A DNA stretch of 64,000 nt, taken from positions 248,001 to 312,000 of the forward strand of contig NZ_QWGG01000004.1 in the NCBI RefSeq assembly GCF_003730195.1. Reading direction: 5' to 3'. Position 1 is the first letter of the stretch. The number at the start of each line of letters is the position of its first letter. This document shows, one piece after another, positions 44,711 through 53,684 of this stretch. The stretch is from Halosimplex salinum. GTDB lineage: Archaea > Halobacteriota > Halobacteria > Halobacteriales > Haloarculaceae. The position numbers were made by a program, and so were the translations under genes. Under the pieces are notes generated by a model. It made no database searches and was not told the origin of the DNA. It saw only the letters and a list, made by a program, of their open reading frames with translations.

Positions 44711-46058
44711 CGGGGCCGCGCTGGGGGCGGGACTGGCTCGCGGGGAAGAACGGCTCGAACGGACGGGTCGCTGGAACGGCGTCTACGGCCTCGCGCTCGT
44801 CGCGACGGCGGTCGGCATCCTCGTCGGCACGCCCGTCGTGATCCTCGCCGGCCTCGCGGGCGTCGGGTTCGCCGCGTACAGCCGATTCACGGACGCGCCC
44901 GACCCCGCGCTCGCCGTCGAGCGCCACGTCAGCGACACCGACCCGGACCCCGGCGACACCGTCCGGGTGACACTCACCGTGACGAACGAGAGCGGCGCCA
45001 CGCTGCCGGACCTCCGGTTTTGCGACGACGTGCCCGCCGGACTGGAAGTCGTCGAGGGGACGGCCCGACACACGACGGCGCTCCGGCCCGGCAAACGCGC
45101 CTCCATCGCCTACGAGTTCGAGGCGGTGCGCGGGCGCCACGAGTTCGACAGCCTCACCGTCGTGACCCGCGATCTGAGCGGCGCGAGCCGACGGGTCAGT
45201 CGACAGGCGACCGACCGCTCGACGGTCGTCTGCCGGCCGCGCTACGACGAACGCTCGGTCCCCCTTGGCGACCTGGCGACCCAGTTGACGGGGAGCCGGC
45301 CCGTCTCCGCGACCGGCGAGGGGCTCGCCTTCCACTCGCTGCGCGAGTACCGGACCGGCGACTCCCTCGCCAGCATCGACTGGAACCGTTTCGCGAAGGA
45401 CGGCGCCCTCGCGACGCGGCGATTCGACCAGCCCCGGACGGTGAAAGTCGTCCTGCTGGTCGACGCCCGGCGACCGGCGTACGTGACGGCGGCGGGCGAC
45501 CGGCGACCGGGCGTCGACGTCTGTGCACACGCGGCTGGCGCGCTCGTCGGCGGACTCACGGACGGAGGCTGTCACGTCGGGCTGGCGGCGCTCTCCCCGC
45601 GGTCGCTGTGGCTCCCGCCGGCGTCGGGTCGGACCCACCGCGAACGACTCCTCGACGCGCTCACGACCGACGAGGCGTTCGGCTGGCGCCCCCCGGAGTC
45701 GGCGACGGACGACGGCTTCGACCGACTGCGCTCGCAGTTGCCCGGCGACGCGCAGGTGGTGTTCTGTTCGCCGTTCGTCGACGACCGGGCCGTCGACGTC
45801 GCTCGCGCGCTCGACGCGCGCGGCCACGACGTGACCGTCGCGAGCCCGGACGTGACCGCGACGGACTCCGCCTACCGACGCCTCGCCGGGACGGAACGAC
45901 GGCTCAGGCTCGACGAGTGCCGGCGCACCGGCATCCCCGTCGTCGAGTGGTCGGAAGGCGACGGTGGCGGCGGCACCCGTTCGGCGCGGCCGTCGGACGC
46001 GTCGCCGCAGTCCGACAGGGCCGTCGCGACCGACGGAGGTGGTGCCGGATGGCGGTGA
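44703..46058 (+). CDS. DUF58 domain protein (VWA-like, MoxR-associated family)
   Basis: A 451-residue protein from ATG 44703, overlapping the previous gene by eight bases. Two adjacent hydrophobic helices (near residues 29-62) are followed by a beta-sandwich with repeated polar strands (VERHVSDTDPDPGDTVRVTLTV). The DUF58 core follows: SLREYRTGDSLASIDWNRFAKDGALATRRF near residue 213 and VVLLVDARRP near residue 250, a MIDAS-like DxR start. DUF58 proteins are partners of MoxR AAA ATPases in protein maturation; no such ATPase is in this window. Confidence 0.9.
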   Translation: MTDGAALGAGLARGEERLERTGRWNGVYGLALVATAVGILVGTPVVILAGLAGVGFAAYSRFTDAPDPALAVERHVSDTDPDPGDTVRVTLTVTNESGATLPDLRFCDDVPAGLEVVEGTARHTTALRPGKRASIAYEFEAVRGRHEFDSLTVVTRDLSGASRRVSRQATDRSTVVCRPRYDERSVPLGDLATQLTGSRPVSATGEGLAFHSLREYRTGDSLASIDWNRFAKDGALATRRFDQPRTVKVVLLVDARRPAYVTAAGDRRPGVDVCAHAAGALVGGLTDGGCHVGLAALSPRSLWLPPASGRTHRERLLDALTTDEAFGWRPPESATDDGFDRLRSQLPGDAQVVFCSPFVDDRAVDVARALDARGHDVTVASPDVTATDSAYRRLAGTERRLRLDECRRTGIPVVEWSEGDGGGGTRSARPSDASPQSDRAVATDGGGAGWR

Positions 46059-46549
46059 GGCGCGTCGACGACAGGCGGCGACCGCGAGTGAGTCACGGGC
46101 TCGCCGTGCTGGCCTCGTTCGCCGTTCTGTCGGCCGTGCAGGGGTCGACAGTCGCTGTCCTGATCGGAGCGGCGGGAGGCCTCACGCTCGCGGCGGCACT
46201 GGTCCGCCGGTCGGAGCCGACGGTCGTCTTCGCGGGCGCGACGCTGTTCGCCGCGACGGTGCTCGCAGGGACCGGGCCGGCCGGGCCCGAGGCGGTACTG
46301 GTCGGGGCGTTCGGTGCGGTGCTCGCGGCCGACGTGGGCACCTTCGCGCTCGGGATCGACCGTGACGCCGACGCGGCGGTCGCGACGACGCGGGTCGAAC
46401 TGCTCCACGCGGTCGGGAGCGCGAGCGTCGCGACTCTCACCGCCGGCGTCGGATACGTGCTGTTCGAGAGCGCGCCGACCGGGGGGTCGCTGGGCGTCGT
46501 CGCGCTCCTGCTCGGCGGGGTCGTGCTCGCGGCGCTCCTGCGGGAGTGA
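46049..46549 (+). CDS. Small membrane protein of the DUF58 cluster (DUF7519-like)
   Basis: A 166-residue protein starting at ATG 46049, overlapping the DUF58 gene by ten bases. After a basic N-terminus (MAVRRVDDRRRPRVSHG) it has five to six hydrophobic helices and ends in LLLGGVVLAALLRE. The position, last in the cluster and coupled to the DUF58 gene, matches the DUF7519 family as I recall it. The frame upstream of the chosen start is only an Arg-rich shadow of the DUF58 gene. Confidence 0.8.
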   Translation: MAVRRVDDRRRPRVSHGLAVLASFAVLSAVQGSTVAVLIGAAGGLTLAAALVRRSEPTVVFAGATLFAATVLAGTGPAGPEAVLVGAFGAVLAADVGTFALGIDRDADAAVATTRVELLHAVGSASVATLTAGVGYVLFESAPTGGSLGVVALLLGGVVLAALLRE

Positions 46550-46611
46550 ACGCGACACACCCGTTCGGTGCGTTCAGCAACACTGATTACGGAGACGCCG
46601 GACCAATTCCT

Positions 46612-47841
46612 ATGAGCGATCGCTTTGACGTGGTGATAGCGGGGGCGGGGCCCGCTGGGGCGCAGTGCGCACGCGATCTGGCGGCGAGAGATTACGAGGT
46701 GCTCGTACTCGAGACCGAGCCCGAGGACGGCTTCCCGCGTCAGAGCAACAAGTCGACCGCCGGCACCTTCCCCTCGATGATGGCGTCGTTCAACGTCCCG
46801 GACGACGTCGTGATGAACTTCACCGAGACCGTCGTGCTGGAGTCCCCGAACGACCACTTCGTCCGCGAACAGCCCGGCGCCGTCCTGGAGTTCGCCGAGT
46901 TCAAACAGTGGCTCGTCGCCGAGGGTCGCGCGAACGGCGCGGAGTACCGCTTCGACTCGCGCGCCTCGAAGCCGATCACCGAGGACGGCGACGTCGTCGG
47001 CGTCCGATACGACGGGAACGAGGAGGTGTACGCCGACGTCGTGATCGACGCCACCGGGCCGGCGGCGCCCCTCGCCAAGGAACTCGGCGTCAGCGACCTC
47101 AAGCGCGGTCGTCAGGCCATCGGCGTCGAGTACGAGTTCGAGGGCGTCGACGCCGACCACCCCGACTTCGCGGACTGCCGGGACGCGATGATGCTCCGCC
47201 TCGACCACGACCTCGCGCCGGGCGGGTACTCCTGGCTGTTCCACACCGGCGAGGACACGGCGAAGGTCGGGCTCTGTTACATCCAGAACGACAGCCACCG
47301 CTCGTACGCGAAGGAAGGGATGGGTATCGACGACTACCTGGAGTACTGGCTGGAGTCGGACCCACGCTTCGAGGACGCGGTCCGGCTGCAGGACAAGCAA
47401 CACCGCGGCTCGGCCCACATCCAGAAACCGGGGAAGCTGTACACTGACAGCTTCATGGCTATCGGCGACACGGTGCCGTCCATCGACCCGCTGTGGGGCG
47501 AGGGGATCCACAAGGGCATGCGCTCGGCGCGGGCCGCTGCCGCGGTGGCCGACAGGGCACTGACCGGCGAACGCGACACGTCGGCCGAGCAGATGCAGAT
47601 CTACGAGAAGCTCTGGCACACGGAGGTCGCGCCGAAGATGAACACGCGCCTGTTGATGACCCAGCTGCTGTATCACGCGCCCAACGAGCGCTACGACAGG
47701 CTGATGGCGGACCTCCAAGCGGCCGACGGCGACACGCTCGCGAAAGTCAACGACGGCAACCGGCTGGCGATGCACGAGTTGATCCACCTGAGCGACCTGC
47801 CGCTGCTCGCGCGCTTCGCGCGGGAACGCCTGGGTTACTGA
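46612..47841 (+). CDS. Geranylgeranyl-reductase-family flavoprotein (digeranylgeranylglycerophospholipid reductase-like)
   Basis: A 409-residue FAD protein that would hydrogenate isoprenoid double bonds, as in saturation of archaeal lipids. I start at ATG 46612 (MSDRFDVVIAGAGPAGAQCA). The Rossmann loop is at residues 10-16; the family signature is QSNKSTAGTFPSMM near residue 43, and the second FAD motif is FMAIGDTVPSIDPLWGEGIHKGMRSA near residue 282. The family also includes menaquinone- and carotenoid-acting reductases, so the exact substrate is open. Confidence 0.88.
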   Translation: MSDRFDVVIAGAGPAGAQCARDLAARDYEVLVLETEPEDGFPRQSNKSTAGTFPSMMASFNVPDDVVMNFTETVVLESPNDHFVREQPGAVLEFAEFKQWLVAEGRANGAEYRFDSRASKPITEDGDVVGVRYDGNEEVYADVVIDATGPAAPLAKELGVSDLKRGRQAIGVEYEFEGVDADHPDFADCRDAMMLRLDHDLAPGGYSWLFHTGEDTAKVGLCYIQNDSHRSYAKEGMGIDDYLEYWLESDPRFEDAVRLQDKQHRGSAHIQKPGKLYTDSFMAIGDTVPSIDPLWGEGIHKGMRSARAAAAVADRALTGERDTSAEQMQIYEKLWHTEVAPKMNTRLLMTQLLYHAPNERYDRLMADLQAADGDTLAKVNDGNRLAMHELIHLSDLPLLARFARERLGY

Positions 47842-47904
47842 CGGCGGAGGCGGCCGGACGACGGCGTTCTCTCCGTCTCCGGTGACCGATCGTGCGTGCG
47901 ACAG

Positions 47905-47913
47905 GATTTTATC
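47905..47913 (+). promoter_or_regulatory. TATA box for the Tat-exported protein gene
   Basis: GATTTTATC is 23-31 bases before ATG 47936, which selects that start among several in-frame candidates. Confidence 0.55.
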
Positions 47914-47935
47914 GCTCCCGTCCGCCGTGGATGGC

Positions 47936-49882
47936 ATGGAACGGGAACCGAGCAGGCGACGATTCATAACGGGTTGTTGTGTCGCGGGCGCGGGGGCGCT
48001 CGCGGCGGGCGGATTGGCGGGCGGTGCGACGGCCGAGACCGACGACCGGCAGTCGACGCCCGAGACGCGCTGGGAACGGACGTACGACCGGGGGACGAGC
48101 GTCGACGTCAACGGGGTCGCACCGGCGAGCGACGGCGAGTTCGTCCTCGTCGGGACGACCGAGTCCTCCGGCGACGAGACGGTCAGCGAGGCGTGGCTCG
48201 CCAGGGTCGACGCGGCCGGGCAACTCGTCTGGGAAGCGACCTTCTCCGACCGCGAAGTCACCGAGGGGTTCGGCGTGGCCGCCGCGCCGGACGGCTTCGT
48301 CCTCGTCGGCCACACCCGTGAGGAGGGCGCGACCGCACAGAGCGCGTTCGCCGTCCGCGTCGACACCGAGGGAACGGAACAGTGGCGGCGGACCTTCGAC
48401 GCACGGCCGAGCACGACCGACACCATGCGCGCGGTCGACGTCGACTCGGACGGTCGGTTCGTCTTCGTGGGCTGGACGAGCCGTTTCGACGACGCGTGGG
48501 TCACGCAACTCGACGACTCGGGGTCGATAAACTGGGCGAAGCGGTACGGTCCGGGGTCGCGAAACCAGTATCACGGCGTCGTCGCGGACCCCGAAGGCGG
48601 GTACGTGGTCGTCGGTGAGACGGACGACACGTCCGGCGACACTGCCGGCTGGGCCAACAAACTCGACGAGGAGGGGGGACAGGTGTTCTCCCAGCAGTTC
48701 AAGAAGAGCTCGGACAGCGCGACGAACCCCCAGGACGACTTCAACGCCTTCTACGACGTGGATCGGACGCGAAAGGGGTTCGTCGCGGTCGGTGCGAACG
48801 CGTTCGACCCGAAGACGAACGAGCAGCGCGGATGGGCGCTGGAGTTCAACGTCAACGGCGGGAAGCTCTGGGACAAGCGCTACACCGAGGAGAACTACAC
48901 GGAACTCAGGAGCGTCTCGTACGGCGACCTGGAGTACTACGTCGCCGGCCAGACCGCGACGGACGGGAACGGGACCAACGCGCGCGGCTACGCCGCGAAC
49001 CTCGGGATCGAGGGCGATATGAAGTGGAAGGGGACCTGGGGCTCGGGCTCCAGCGAGTTCTCCGCCTTCGACCTGACCGAGGCCGAGGGGATGGTCTGTG
49101 TCGGGAGTACGGCCGACTTCGCCGGTGCGAACACGAGCGGCTGGGGCGTGAAGGTCGGCGGCGAGGAGGTCGCGACGCGGACGCCGTCGCCGACTCCGAG
49201 TCCGACCCCTACGCCGTCGCCGTCGGACGGTTCGACGCCGACGTTCACCCCGACGCCGACGGACACCTCCAGCGGAACCGACGGTGGCGGCGAGACCGAC
49301 GCTACGGACACCGCCGCGCCGACACCGGCCGGAACCGAGACGCCCGGCGATGGCGGTACGGGGGGCGGAACCGAGACGACCGACGCGGCCGACGGCGACG
49401 GCGGAATCTCGCCCACGACCATCGGTATCGGCGCCGTGATCCTCGCGCTCGGCGGGGGCGGCCTGCTGTACAACCGGTTCCTTGCGGGCGACGACGACGC
49501 CGACGTGGCCGGCCCCGGCGAAGGGACTGGCGGCGCGGCGCCCGTGGACACGGGTGACGGCGACGGCGGCGACGGCGATTCCGGCGGCGTCGAGACCACC
49601 GAACCCGACACCGAGGGGACCGAGGAGGTCCAGTCGGCACAGACTGTCGTCGAAGGCGAGGACGCGTCGGGCGGGGCGGACGCCGGCGAGTCGACCGAGG
49701 CCGCCGACGCCGACGCGGACGACACGGACACGGACGCGGACGGAGGCGACACGGACACGGACGCGGACGGAGGCGACACGGACACGGACACGGACGGAGG
49801 CGACACGGACACGGACGGAAGCGATACGGACGCGGACACGGACGCGGGCGACACGGATTCGGACGAGACGAGCGGGGAGTAG
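47936..49882 (+). CDS. Tat-exported beta-propeller-like surface protein with transmembrane helix and Asp/Thr repeat tail
   Basis: A 648-residue protein. The start has a twin-arginine signal (EPSRRRFITGCCVAGAGALAAGG, cleavage probable near ATA-ET). Residues about 45-405 hold six to seven propeller-like repeats, each with a strand like GEFVLVGTTES or GYVVVGETDD and a W..xx..YG/D segment. A Ser/Pro/Thr stalk with TPSPTPSPTPTPSPSD follows, then a membrane helix near residues 496-520. The tail of 120 residues is acidic, ending in repeats of DTDTDADGG coded by a DNA repeat at about 49725-49865. Function unknown. Confidence 0.82.
   Translation: MEREPSRRRFITGCCVAGAGALAAGGLAGGATAETDDRQSTPETRWERTYDRGTSVDVNGVAPASDGEFVLVGTTESSGDETVSEAWLARVDAAGQLVWEATFSDREVTEGFGVAAAPDGFVLVGHTREEGATAQSAFAVRVDTEGTEQWRRTFDARPSTTDTMRAVDVDSDGRFVFVGWTSRFDDAWVTQLDDSGSINWAKRYGPGSRNQYHGVVADPEGGYVVVGETDDTSGDTAGWANKLDEEGGQVFSQQFKKSSDSATNPQDDFNAFYDVDRTRKGFVAVGANAFDPKTNEQRGWALEFNVNGGKLWDKRYTEENYTELRSVSYGDLEYYVAGQTATDGNGTNARGYAANLGIEGDMKWKGTWGSGSSEFSAFDLTEAEGMVCVGSTADFAGANTSGWGVKVGGEEVATRTPSPTPSPTPTPSPSDGSTPTFTPTPTDTSSGTDGGGETDATDTAAPTPAGTETPGDGGTGGGTETTDAADGDGGISPTTIGIGAVILALGGGGLLYNRFLAGDDDADVAGPGEGTGGAAPVDTGDGDGGDGDSGGVETTEPDTEGTEEVQSAQTVVEGEDASGGADAGESTEAADADADDTDTDADGGDTDTDADGGDTDTDTDGGDTDTDGSDTDADTDAGDTDSDETSGE
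49725..49865 (+). repeat. Asp/Thr-coding tandem repeat
   Basis: A degenerate repeat of ACGGACACGGACGCGGACGG-like units (about 24-27 bases) within the preceding gene. Copy number and spacing vary (DTDADGG, DTDTDGG, DTDGSD). Such tracts are prone to length change. Confidence 0.7.
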
Positions 49883-49943
49883 CGCTTTCGGGCGGACTTC
49901 CGGAGTCGCAACCCCTATTGTGCGCATTCCCTCAGTATCAGGT

Positions 49944-50783
49944 ATGTCTCAGGAGTCACTGTCCCCGGAGAGCGTGCCGCGCGTCGACGGGATGCCGCGG
50001 TTCGGACTCGGCACCTGGCAGAACGAGAACCCCGAACAGTGCGTCGCGAGCGTCAGCACGGCGCTGGAGATGGGGTATCGCCACGTCGACACCGCCCAGA
50101 TATACGGCAACGAGGACGCGGTCGGTGACGGCATCGCCGCGGCGGACGTGCCCCGGGAGGAGGTCTTTCTGGCGACGAAGGTCTGGATCGACCACCTCGA
50201 CCGCGACGGCGTGGTCGAGACGACCGAGGAGAGCGTGGCGAAACTCGGCGTCGACCGGCTGGACATGCTGTACGTCCACTGGCCCTCGCGGACCTACGAG
50301 GCCGCGGAGACGCTCCCGGCCCTCGAAGAACTGAAGGAACGCGGGCTGGTCGACCGCATCGGCGTCTCGAACTTCGAACCGCACCACCTCGACGAGGCCC
50401 GCGATGTGCTCGACGAACCGCCGTTCGCCAACCAGGTCGAGATGCACCCGCTGCTCCAGCAGACGGAACTGCGCGAGTACGTCGAGGGGACGGACATCGA
50501 ACTGGTGGCGTACTCGCCGCTGGCCCGCGGTGGCGTGTTCGACGTGCCCGAACTCTCGGATATCGCGGAGAAACACGGCGTCAGCGAGGCGCAGGTGTCG
50601 CTGGCGTGGCTCCGCGAGAAGGGCGTCACCGCCATCCCGAAGGCCACGAGCGAGGCGCACATCCGGGACAACTGGGAGAGCCTGGCGCTCGAACTCGACG
50701 ACGAAGACGTGTCGACCATCGACGCCATCGACCGGACCGAGCGCCAGATAAACCCGGGATTCGGACCGGCCGCCTGGGACTGA
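49944..50783 (+). CDS. Aldo/keto reductase
   Basis: A 279-residue NAD(P)H-dependent reductase of the AKR barrel. The catalytic tetrad is visible: Asp and Tyr in HVDTAQIYGNEDAVG near residue 48, Lys in FLATKVWI near residue 77, and His in LYVHWPSRTY near residue 112. Late cofactor-binding motif GVTAIPKATSEAHIRDNWES near residue 230. I start at ATG 49944; the open frame upstream is a Thr/Arg-rich shadow of the repeat tail. The substrate is unknown. Confidence 0.9.
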   Translation: MSQESLSPESVPRVDGMPRFGLGTWQNENPEQCVASVSTALEMGYRHVDTAQIYGNEDAVGDGIAAADVPREEVFLATKVWIDHLDRDGVVETTEESVAKLGVDRLDMLYVHWPSRTYEAAETLPALEELKERGLVDRIGVSNFEPHHLDEARDVLDEPPFANQVEMHPLLQQTELREYVEGTDIELVAYSPLARGGVFDVPELSDIAEKHGVSEAQVSLAWLREKGVTAIPKATSEAHIRDNWESLALELDDEDVSTIDAIDRTERQINPGFGPAAWD

Positions 50784-50888
50784 GCGACGGAATCTACGGA
50801 CAGAGCGCCGAACGTCGGAAACCCTCGATCCTGTCGGCGAGAGGACCTGTCGACCGCGAACAGTAGCGGCGCTGGACGGCCAACAGAA

Positions 50889-50898
50889 GAAGTATACA
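50889..50898 (+). promoter_or_regulatory. TATA box for the membrane protein at 50922
   Basis: GAAGTATACA is 24-33 bases before ATG 50922. Confidence 0.55.
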
Positions 50899-50921
50899 GG
50901 GGGCTTGCCAAACTGACGAAC

Positions 50922-51674
50922 ATGTCTGTCGGGAATCGGCAGGGGGTCGTCGAAGCGATACGCTTCGACCTGAACAAGTTCCACGAGACGTGGATGGGGT
51001 TGCTGTATCCGCGCCAGCGCGGCGCGAGCGACACCGTCCTGGGGAAGTGGCAGCCACAGACGACTCGCGAGCAGGTCACGTACAACGTGTGGGCGGCGCT
51101 GGGGGCGCTCGTCGTGGCCGTGCTCTACCCGCTCGCGCTGTTCGGCGTGATCGTCCGCTTCCACGCGCGCAAGATCGACGTCTCGGTCGAGAAACTCGGC
51201 GCGGTCGGCGTGATACTGCTGACCATCCTCGTCTGGGGCGGGCTCTCCGCGCTCGTCGAGTTCCGGCTCGACGCACAGTTCTCGTCCCAGCAGGCCAACG
51301 CGATCATCGCCGCCAGCGTCGTCGCCGTCGTCTCCTCGGCGCTCGCGGTGCTCTTCAGGAGCATCGGCGGACGGATCACGACCGTCGTCTTCGCCTACCC
51401 GTTCGGGATGACGGCGATATTCCTGCCGCCGGTGGTCGCCGCGCTCGTCTCCGAGGACGTCGCGCAGTTCAGCATCGTCTACGCAGAGGAGTTCGCGGAG
51501 CTGTTCCGCGCGGAAGTGCTCGAACCGCTCGGGCTCAGAGACGAGGTCGCCGACCGGTTCGACATGACGGAGTTCGCCTACGTCATCATCTGGCTCGGGA
51601 TCTCCGTCCCGCTCGGGTGGCTGCTCGGCACCACGGTCGCGCTGGCGGACTTCATCCGCCCGACCGACGAGTAG
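50922..51674 (+). CDS. Predicted multi-pass membrane protein, no family recognised
   Basis: A 250-residue protein. The first 50 residues are polar and end in a Gln/Thr-rich stretch (WQPQTTREQVTYNVWAALG), then come five to six hydrophobic helices at about residues 57-76, 88-107, 122-140, 152-175 and 222-245. A conserved-looking amphipathic region YAEEFAELFRAEVLEPLGLRDEVADRF near residue 186 may be a cytoplasmic or extracellular helix. I do not recognise the family and see no functional motif. Confidence 0.8.
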   Translation: MSVGNRQGVVEAIRFDLNKFHETWMGLLYPRQRGASDTVLGKWQPQTTREQVTYNVWAALGALVVAVLYPLALFGVIVRFHARKIDVSVEKLGAVGVILLTILVWGGLSALVEFRLDAQFSSQQANAIIAASVVAVVSSALAVLFRSIGGRITTVVFAYPFGMTAIFLPPVVAALVSEDVAQFSIVYAEEFAELFRAEVLEPLGLRDEVADRFDMTEFAYVIIWLGISVPLGWLLGTTVALADFIRPTDE

Positions 51675-51686
51675 CCCACCCAGTTC

Positions 51687-52403
51687 TCACAGCAGGTCCG
51701 ACGGATCGATCACCGTCGATTCGGGGACGTCTCCGCTCCCGTCAGCCACCGCGACCGTCCCGGTCCGGGTGCGATCGACGAGTACCGTGCCACCGGCGCG
51801 AATCGGCGCGAGCACGCCCGCGACCACGGTCCCGGGGTTCGAGAGCGGCGCGCGGATCGTCACCTCGCTGCTCTCGTCAAGCCCCCACTCGTCGACGACG
51901 GCCGCACTCGCGTCCAGCAGTCGTTCGTGAGTGAACGTCTCCCCGGCCGCGTCCAGCGCGGGCGCGTCGGGTTCGACGACGTCCGGCGGGTTCGTCGGGT
52001 TCTCGCTCCACATCTCGGCTTCGAAGTGGGCGAACTCGGGGTCGTCGGGCACGTCGCCGTAGACCAGCGTCTTCGTCCCCGGTTCGGGGTCGTAGGCGTC
52101 GGCCCGTTCGGCGGGGACGAGGAGCGCTTTGGCGTCGCAGTCGCTCGACGGGTCGAACCGGACCGGCGCGCCGAGCAGTCCGGCGCCGAACAGCGCGAGC
52201 AGGGGCGACGGCGTCAGCGACTCGCCGGCGTCGACGGCGACGGTGGCGCCGCCGCGGACGCCGTAGTGGCGCAGGAGGTTGCCGGTCTTCCAGGCGTTCG
52301 TACAGAACTTCTCGTAGCTGTACGAGCCGGCGCGGCTGTCGGTCCGAACCGCCAGTTCGTCGGTGCGCCGCTCGCGCGCGACCAGGTCCCCGATCACGTC
52401 CAT
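51687..52403 (-). CDS. Truncated acyl-CoA-synthetase-like protein (N-terminal ANL fold only)
   Basis: A 238-residue protein. The N-terminal half has the pattern of adenylate-forming enzymes: DLVARERRTDELAVRTD, then a YEKFCTNAWKTGNLLRHYGVRGGATVAVD segment and LLALFGAGLLGAPVRFDPS. The ATP-binding loop (normally S/T-S/T-G-T-T-G-x-P-K-G) is missing: in its place stands PALDAAGETFTHERLL. There is no C-terminal domain. It cannot be a normal ligase. The open frame and codons are intact, so it is a maintained short protein and not an obvious pseudogene. Confidence 0.72.
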   Translation of the reverse strand: MDVIGDLVARERRTDELAVRTDSRAGSYSYEKFCTNAWKTGNLLRHYGVRGGATVAVDAGESLTPSPLLALFGAGLLGAPVRFDPSSDCDAKALLVPAERADAYDPEPGTKTLVYGDVPDDPEFAHFEAEMWSENPTNPPDVVEPDAPALDAAGETFTHERLLDASAAVVDEWGLDESSEVTIRAPLSNPGTVVAGVLAPIRAGGTVLVDRTRTGTVAVADGSGDVPESTVIDPSDLL

Positions 52404-52523
52404 GGCGGCGCTTCGGTCGGAATCGGCAAAAAGCTGGGCGATAGGGCGCGCTCGCGCCGCCCACCGGGCTGTCGGGTGACGGCTACCGGAAACGGAACTG
52501 CAGAACGCGAGAGTCCAGCACGT

Positions 52524-52853
52524 CTACTCGCCGAAGATATCGATCGCGTCGAACGACACCGAGTCGCCGAGCGTCACTTTCGATTCGTCCTTCCTGTACC
52601 GCACGATGCCCGCCTCCGAGAGCTTCGGGACGTGGACGTGGTAGAGCGACGCGTGTACGGTGTCGACGTCGACGTCGTCCGCACCGTCCTCCTCCCGTTC
52701 CCATCGGGTGACTCGCTCCGCGAGTTCCTCCAGCGCGAGCGTCTCCCCGGCCTCCTTCAGACAGCGGACGACACGCAGTCGCCGAGGATTCGAGAGCGCG
52801 TCGTAGACCAGCGATTTGTTGCTGTGTTTCATTCGACCGTCTATGGAACTCAT
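52524..52853 (-). CDS. Winged-helix regulator (DUF7344-like)
   Basis: A 109-residue DNA-binding protein from ATG 52853. The first helix region YDALSNPRRLRVVRCLKEAGETLAL is the family start; SLYHVHVPKLSEAGIVRYRKDESKVTLGD is the recognition helix and wing. It is similar in build to the regulator at 16852, though the sequences differ clearly. A TATA box about 25-30 bases upstream supports the start. Target unknown. Confidence 0.83.
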   Translation of the reverse strand: MSSIDGRMKHSNKSLVYDALSNPRRLRVVRCLKEAGETLALEELAERVTRWEREEDGADDVDVDTVHASLYHVHVPKLSEAGIVRYRKDESKVTLGDSVSFDAIDIFGE

Positions 52854-52874
52854 CACCTATTGTCCGCTCCGTGT

Positions 52875-52883
52875 ACGTATATT
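52875..52883 (-). promoter_or_regulatory. TATA box for the winged-helix gene at 52524-52853
   Basis: On the minus strand CAATATACG lies 22-30 bases before ATG 52853. Confidence 0.6.
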
Positions 52884-53030
52884 GCTTTCGCCAGGGTGAT
52901 ACTTGGAAAATGGCAAACGTAGGCCTGAAGGCTCGTATTATCGAAATCTCGGCGAGTCGGTACCGGCCCAGCGGTGCGAGAAGACGAGAGATTTCGAAAA
53001 ACGGAATTCGGGCGCGACGCCTCGATAGAG

Positions 53031-53546
53031 CTACACTTCGTAGGACCCGGATTCGTCGTCCCCGGCGACGTTCTCTGTGCCGAAGTGGTCGAACGGCCGA
53101 ATGTACCTGTGGCGGATCAGTTCCTGGCTCTCGATCTGGAGCCCGAGTTCGTGGAGAGCCTCCGCGATCCGTGTCAGGTCGTCGCTTTTCGGGGCGACGG
53201 CGACGATATCGACGTTTTCCCGGCCGGACATCAGTTCCATCACTTCCACGACGCCGCCGATTTCGAGCGCCTTCCGGGCGAGTTGCTCCCGTTCGACGAT
53301 GGTGGCCGTGCAGGTGAACCGGACCTCGAGCTGGTAGCCCGCGGCCTCGTAGTCCACGACCGGGACGTACCCTTCGAGGACACCCCGGTCCTCCAAGTCC
53401 TCGATGCGATTTCGCACGGTCCCGTCACTGACACCGACCTGCTCGGCTATCTCGACCGCGGTCCTGTGTCGGGCATCCCGCTGTAGTAACTGGAGGATCG
53501 CCCGGTCGATGTCGTCGAGCGGCGTGAACTCGGGGGACGCGCACAT
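53031..53546 (-). CDS. Lrp/AsnC family transcriptional regulator
   Basis: A 171-residue regulator. Residues 10-60 form the winged helix with LDDIDRAILQLLQRDARHRTAVEIAEQVGVSDGTVRNRIEDLEDRG, and residues 66-145 the RAM-like ligand domain (CTATIVEREQLARKALEIG, MELMSGRENVDIVAVAPKSDD). Members respond to amino acids or redox state and form octamers. It is a single gene on the minus strand; no neighbour suggests a specific pathway. Confidence 0.92.
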   Translation of the reverse strand: MCASPEFTPLDDIDRAILQLLQRDARHRTAVEIAEQVGVSDGTVRNRIEDLEDRGVLEGYVPVVDYEAAGYQLEVRFTCTATIVEREQLARKALEIGGVVEVMELMSGRENVDIVAVAPKSDDLTRIAEALHELGLQIESQELIRHRYIRPFDHFGTENVAGDDESGSYEV

Positions 53547-53684
53547 CGCTTACAGGCACGGGCCGCCGACACTTGTCGCCTTCGAGGAGTAACCCTACGT
53601 ACGTGGTGAATACGTGGCTACGAGCGGTTCTACGGCGGTGCTGGGATCGTACCGGGCCGAGCGAAGCGAGGCGCGGTTTCACCG

